The position numbers and the translations under genes are program-made. From Lactobacillus sp. ESL0679 (GTDB lineage Bacteria > Bacillota > Bacilli > Lactobacillales > Lactobacillaceae), in the NCBI RefSeq assembly GCF_029433515.1, contig NZ_JAQTIG010000007.1, forward strand, positions 52,815 through 116,814: a stretch of 64,000 nucleotides of DNA, read 5' to 3'. Below, one piece after another: positions 60,715 through 64,000 of the stretch. A model generated the notes under the pieces. That model was not told the origin of the DNA and did not search any database. It saw nothing but the letters and a program-made list of their open reading frames with translations. Numbering within the stretch: position 1 is the first letter of the stretch; each line of letters starts with the position of its first letter.

Positions 60715-61488
60715 GTGAAAGATTACCAATTATTTTTGATTGACCTTGACGGCACGATTTATCGCGGCAAGGATACAATTGCTGCAGGTGTGCGTTTTGT
60801 TCATCGGTTAGAGCAAGCAGGTAAGGATTATTTATTCTTGACCAATAACACCACGAGAACACCGCAGATGGTCGTAGATAAGCTGGCGGGTCATGGCATT
60901 AAGACAGACATAGAACACGTTTATACGCCCTGTATGGCGACTGTGAGCTATCTTAGAAGGCAGAGCCCGCAATTGACGCCACTTAAATTTTATTTAATTG
61001 GTGAAATTGGCTTGTGGCACGAATTTTTACAGCAAAAAGATTTTGAGTTGGCCCCGCACCACCCAGACTATGTTATTGTGGGGATGGATCGCGATTTAAC
61101 GTACCGCAAGGTTCAAATTGCTGCTGACGCCATTAGAAGCGGCGCGACGTTTATTGGGACCAATGCCGACGTTAATTTACCTAGTGATGAAGGACTATTG
61201 CCAGGAAATGGGTCGCAGTGTGCTATGATTGCCGTGTCTAGTGGCCAAGAACCGCTGTATATTGGTAAGCCGTCAGCGATTATTGTTGAGATGGCGCTGA
61301 CTAAAATGAAGTGCTCAAAGGAGCAGGCAATTTTGGTTGGCGATAATTATGATACTGATATTAAGGCCGGCTTTAATAGCCAAGTTGACCAATTATTAGT
61401 GACCACAGGAATTACGCAGCCGAGCGATATTAAGGATCAGCGGCAACCAACATATGTCGTTGGTAGTTTGGATCAATTTGAATTATGA
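60715..61488 (+). CDS. HAD-superfamily phosphatase (NagD/YutF-like)
   Basis: A 257-residue type IIA HAD phosphatase. The catalytic motif is FLIDLDGTIYRGKD, motif II is LTNNTTRTPQMV, and motif IV is LVGDNYDTDIKAGF. The start is GTG directly after the YutD stop. It probably acts on nucleotide or sugar phosphates. It overlaps the next gene by four bases. Confidence 0.92.
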   Translation: MKDYQLFLIDLDGTIYRGKDTIAAGVRFVHRLEQAGKDYLFLTNNTTRTPQMVVDKLAGHGIKTDIEHVYTPCMATVSYLRRQSPQLTPLKFYLIGEIGLWHEFLQQKDFELAPHHPDYVIVGMDRDLTYRKVQIAADAIRSGATFIGTNADVNLPSDEGLLPGNGSQCAMIAVSSGQEPLYIGKPSAIIVEMALTKMKCSKEQAILVGDNYDTDIKAGFNSQVDQLLVTTGITQPSDIKDQRQPTYVVGSLDQFEL

Positions 61489-62093
61489 ACAAGCAAAATA
61501 GTATTCTGATGATTATTTATCATTTCGTATTTGCAATTACAAGCAGCGTAGTGGGCGCAATTGTTGCTAGCTGGCCGCTGCTTTTGGTTTTTATTGTTGT
61601 CCAAAAAACAAACAAAACGGTGAAACTGACGATTGGCCAAGTAATGCATAATTATAATCAACTAATGTGGTATTTGATTTGGCCGTTTAAGCATGTGCTG
61701 CACATGCGTGACTTGCCAACTTCGCCGATGGCGGCGCAGCACTTTGCGGCAGTGAAGAAACTGTTTGTTTTGGCAATTGTTGCCTTTTTGTGCTGTTTAG
61801 CAATTCATTTTTGGGGCCGGCGGCAAAAGGGTAATGTGCTAAAGCTAAATAAAGTTTGGGCACTACTATTTTTACTATTGCCGATTGCAATTTTGCCGTT
61901 TGCCGTGACAAACTTTGACAGTTTCTTCGTTTTGTTTCACCATGTGCTGTTTGCGGGTAGTAATACGTGGTTATTTGACCCAGCAACTGATCCGATTATC
62001 AATGTGCTAACAGAAGGTTTTTTTGCCTCGTGTTTTGCGGTTGGTGGAATTATTTATGAATTATACTTCGCTGAAAAATTATTACAGCATTAA
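61485..62093 (+). CDS. TIGR01906-type integral membrane protein
   Basis: A 202-residue membrane protein with about five hydrophobic segments. It belongs to the TIGR01906 family, which follows the yutF homologue in many lactobacilli (IGQVMHNYNQLMWYLIWPF). The function is unknown. It shares a four-base overlap with the phosphatase and closes the operon, followed by a terminator. Confidence 0.85.
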   Translation: MNKQNSILMIIYHFVFAITSSVVGAIVASWPLLLVFIVVQKTNKTVKLTIGQVMHNYNQLMWYLIWPFKHVLHMRDLPTSPMAAQHFAAVKKLFVLAIVAFLCCLAIHFWGRRQKGNVLKLNKVWALLFLLLPIAILPFAVTNFDSFFVLFHHVLFAGSNTWLFDPATDPIINVLTEGFFASCFAVGGIIYELYFAEKLLQH

Positions 62094-62125
62094 AAAGGAG
62101 TTCCTTTAATGGAACTCCTTTTTTA
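62092..62125 (+). terminator. Bidirectional terminator
   Basis: AAAAAGGAGTTCC (62092-62104) pairs with GGAACTCCTTTTT (62111-62123). It overlaps the preceding stop codon and serves both convergent genes. Confidence 0.85.
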
Positions 62126-62756
62126 GTGTGATGTGCTTTTTTAACGCAACGATTAAAATCGGGATGACAGAAATCAAGATAATGGCTAGGATTAAAATTG
62201 AAAAATGATCCCTGACAAACGGGATGTTGCCGAAGAAAAAGCCGACAACGGTGAACACACCGCACCAGAGAATACCACCGACAATGTTGTATGCCGCGAA
62301 TTTACCGTAGTGCATTTTGCTGCCGCCAGAAATGAAGGGAACAAAGGTCCGAATGAACGGGATAAAACGCCCAATTACGATTGTGATTGGGCCATGACGT
62401 TCAAAAAAATTTTCGGCAGCTAGGCGATTTTTTTGATTGATTAACTTATTGAACCAAGCATAATGGCTACCGGCATTAATAGATCGAGCGCCAAGCTCAT
62501 AATTGCAAGCATCACCCAGGACTGCCGCTAGCAGAACCGTTAGGTACACCAGCCAAATATCAAGTTGATATTTCGGATTAACGGCCATCGAGCTTGCTGC
62601 AAAAATAAGCGAATCCCCAGGTAAAAACGGAAAGATGACCAGGCCGGTTTCAATAAAAATAATGCCAAATAGGATAAGGTAGGTCCAACCGCCAAACTGA
62701 TTGACGATTGCGATTAGGTGGTGATCAATGTGTAAGATAAAGTTGATTAACGCCAT
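62106..62756 (-). CDS. DedA-family membrane protein
   Basis: A 216-residue membrane protein of the DedA/SNARE-associated family. FIETGLVIFPFLPGDSLIFAASSMA, LGDACNYELGARS and GRFIPFIRTFVPFISGGSKM are conserved. DedA proteins are lipid scramblases/flippases for undecaprenyl phosphate or phospholipids. Its start lies eight bases after the end of the reductase gene, so the two may be co-transcribed. Confidence 0.92.
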   Translation of the reverse strand: MALINFILHIDHHLIAIVNQFGGWTYLILFGIIFIETGLVIFPFLPGDSLIFAASSMAVNPKYQLDIWLVYLTVLLAAVLGDACNYELGARSINAGSHYAWFNKLINQKNRLAAENFFERHGPITIVIGRFIPFIRTFVPFISGGSKMHYGKFAAYNIVGGILWCGVFTVVGFFFGNIPFVRDHFSILILAIILISVIPILIVALKKHITLKKEFH

Positions 62757-62764
62757 AAAGTCTC

Positions 62765-63724
62765 CTAAATACTGGTTGAGTGGATGGTTAAAGTTTTCTC
62801 TGGGAAAAGTGACCGCATAATTGAAGTAATTGCAATTTGCGCTTCACCAAAACCGAGGCCAATTACGGGTACGCGTCCGGGATATGTGGCGGCATCACCG
62901 ACAGCATAAATCCCAGGGACGTTAGTTTTCATTTCCTGACCGACCTTAATCTGTCCGCCAGCAATGTCAACGCCCCATTGTTTAACAAAATTATTATTGG
63001 CGCGAAAACCATAAGCAACCACGATTTCATCAAATGAATGTTGGATAATGTCGGACTGACCCATTTGTTTTAGGCCGATCTGCAATTGATTATTCACTAA
63101 CGAACTGACTTTAGGAAGGTAAGGGGTTAGAATTTCAACATTTTTTAAACTTTTAAGTTGGTGAATGCTGGATTCTAACCCGCGAAATTCGTTTCGCCGG
63201 TGGACGAGCTTAACATGTGTGTTAGGCTGCTGGGCTAATTCGAGTGCCCAATCAAGTGCTGAATCACCGCCGCCGAAAACGCCGACTGTTTTATCAGCAA
63301 ATTTTTCAGGCTCTCTTATATAGTAGTGAATATGTTTTTCACTCTCGCTGTCCACTTTAAGTGGGAACTTTTTGGGCGTAAACGAACCAGTGCCGCTGGC
63401 AATAATGACACTTCTGACGGCGAACGCTTCGTCAATAATGAAATAATCGTCATCTTTTGTAATCTCACTGACGCGGTGGTTTAGTGCAAAAGTTGCTTTT
63501 GTTTTTGTTTCTTCTGCTAAACGTTCAACTAATTCTTTACCCGTAATTTCACCAAAAACAGGGATGTCAAAGATCTTTTTGAACGGGTAAAGTAGTTTTG
63601 GTTGCCCACCAACCTCCTTTAATGAGTCAAAAATGATTGTTTTCAGTCCGTGCAGATGAGCAAAATTCGCGCTGAAGAGACCAATTGGACCTGCCCCAAC
63701 GATTGCTATGTCAAATTTTTTTAT
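62765..63724 (-). CDS. Ferredoxin/flavodoxin-NADP reductase, apparent ATA start
   Basis: A 319-residue FAD/NAD(P)H reductase of the TrxB-like FNR type (YumC-like). FDIAIVGAGPIGLFSAN binds FAD at the N-terminus, VGVFGGGDSALDWALELA near residue 145 binds NADP, and GIYAVGDAATYPGRVPVIGLG is C-terminal. No ATG, GTG or TTG occurs in frame before 63355, which is 123 codons into the protein. ATA at 63724-63722 lies eight bases after GGAG (minus strand, near 63733-63736) and directly before the fold. The first 120 residues are intact. Confidence 0.85.
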   Translation of the reverse strand: MKKFDIAIVGAGPIGLFSANFAHLHGLKTIIFDSLKEVGGQPKLLYPFKKIFDIPVFGEITGKELVERLAEETKTKATFALNHRVSEITKDDDYFIIDEAFAVRSVIIASGTGSFTPKKFPLKVDSESEKHIHYYIREPEKFADKTVGVFGGGDSALDWALELAQQPNTHVKLVHRRNEFRGLESSIHQLKSLKNVEILTPYLPKVSSLVNNQLQIGLKQMGQSDIIQHSFDEIVVAYGFRANNNFVKQWGVDIAGGQIKVGQEMKTNVPGIYAVGDAATYPGRVPVIGLGFGEAQIAITSIMRSLFPEKTLTIHSTSI

Positions 63725-63909
63725 TTTAAAAACTCCCCTCTAAACGTTGATATAACAACTTTAACATGAAACTAGAAGTAAGTCATTTTAATAAATTTAA
63801 AAAAAAGCTTGCAAAAGAGGAGACAAGTTGGTAATATTAATAACTGTCGTCGGGCAAGACAAGTCAAGGCTTGCAAGACCGGGCGGCGAAAAGAAATTAA
63901 ACATAGGTC
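63725..63909. other. Non-coding region between the FNR gene and the rRNA-type promoters
   Basis: A/T-rich sequence with no gene. The minus-strand ribosome-binding site of the FNR gene lies at 63733-63736. G-rich motifs such as GACCGGGCGGCG near 63878 may be an upstream element for the following promoters. Confidence 0.4.
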
Positions 63910-64000
63910 TTGACAATAAGAGTTATGTTTAGTAAGATAATAAACGCTGCTGAGGAAAGCGAAACTTCTTCAGCAGGGGGCAGAAAAAAGTTCTTGACAA
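63910..64000 (+). promoter_or_regulatory. Tandem strong promoters, probably of an rRNA operon just beyond the window
   Basis: TTGACA (63910-63915) and TAAGAT (63933-63938) are 17 bases apart. After a hairpin (CTGCTGAGGAA 63947-63957 with TTCTTCAGCAG 63966-63976) a second perfect TTGACA lies at 63994-63999, cut by the window end. Paired perfect -35 boxes with a short hairpin between them are typical of Firmicutes 16S rRNA promoters. The operon itself is not visible. Confidence 0.6.

Overview
The window looks like a chromosomal segment of a low-GC Lactobacillus, probably one of the host- or insect-gut species of the L. delbrueckii/acidophilus/Firm-5 group. That is an inference from gene content: an aggregation-promoting-factor protein, several secreted proteins with lactobacillus-type SLAP cell-wall domains, a pepQ/ccpA divergent pair, many mannose-family PTS genes, D-hydroxyacid dehydrogenase, and an alaS T-box followed by ireB-yqgF-yrzB-mutS2-trxA.

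Bases 1-24,000 are an accessory sugar region. First comes an amino-sugar cluster: a GntR regulator, AgaS, mannose-family PTS IIB-IIC-IID-IIA, an unusual cytoplasmic glycoside-hydrolase-like protein on the other strand, and tagatose-bisphosphate aldolase LacD. A D-2-hydroxyacid dehydrogenase gene follows, then an RpiR/FruK/FruA fructose cassette. That cassette is bracketed by a second, truncated copy of the dehydrogenase 3' end and terminator. Next are a TetR/flavodoxin-fold reductase pair with a double operator, a 38-codon small gene, an Apf-like wall protein, and a probable Amadori-product (fructoselysine/glucoselysine) PTS cluster with no IIA gene. A CynX-type MFS transporter, a SLAP+CAP surface protein, a HAD phosphatase and a GNAT protein complete the region.

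Bases 24,300-30,500 lie between two identical tRNA-Gln genes. They hold a three-unit tandem repeat of about 410 bp. Each unit encodes a divergent small RNA and a 27-31 residue hydrophobic peptide, which looks like a type I toxin-antitoxin array. Sequence complementarity suggests the RNA/toxin partners of units 1 and 2 are exchanged, and the third peptide gene is frameshifted. A BspA-type leucine-rich surface protein, a glycerophosphodiesterase, an aminotransferase and tRNA-Tyr follow.

Bases 30,600-43,400 mix surface proteins, a beta-helix protein, a GntR regulator, teichoic-acid genes (tagD, tagA, a GT4 glycosyltransferase), NAD salvage (pncB-nadE), a duplicated histidine phosphatase pair flanking a luciferase-like oxidoreductase, and a candidate structured RNA. 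Bases 43,400-64,000 are mostly conserved housekeeping: T-box-alaS-ireB-yqgF-yrzB, mutS2-trxA, mscL, yslB, murI-rdgB, mscS, pepQ/ccpA, a SLAP-like GDPD, the yunD-yutD-yutF-TIGR01906 operon, dedA, and a ferredoxin-NADP reductase gene whose only plausible start is ATA. The window ends in tandem strong promoters typical of an rRNA operon on the + strand.

Catabolite control ties the region together. CcpA is encoded here, and cre-like sites are seen at the ccpA, amino-sugar PTS, Amadori PTS, fructose and GntR promoters.
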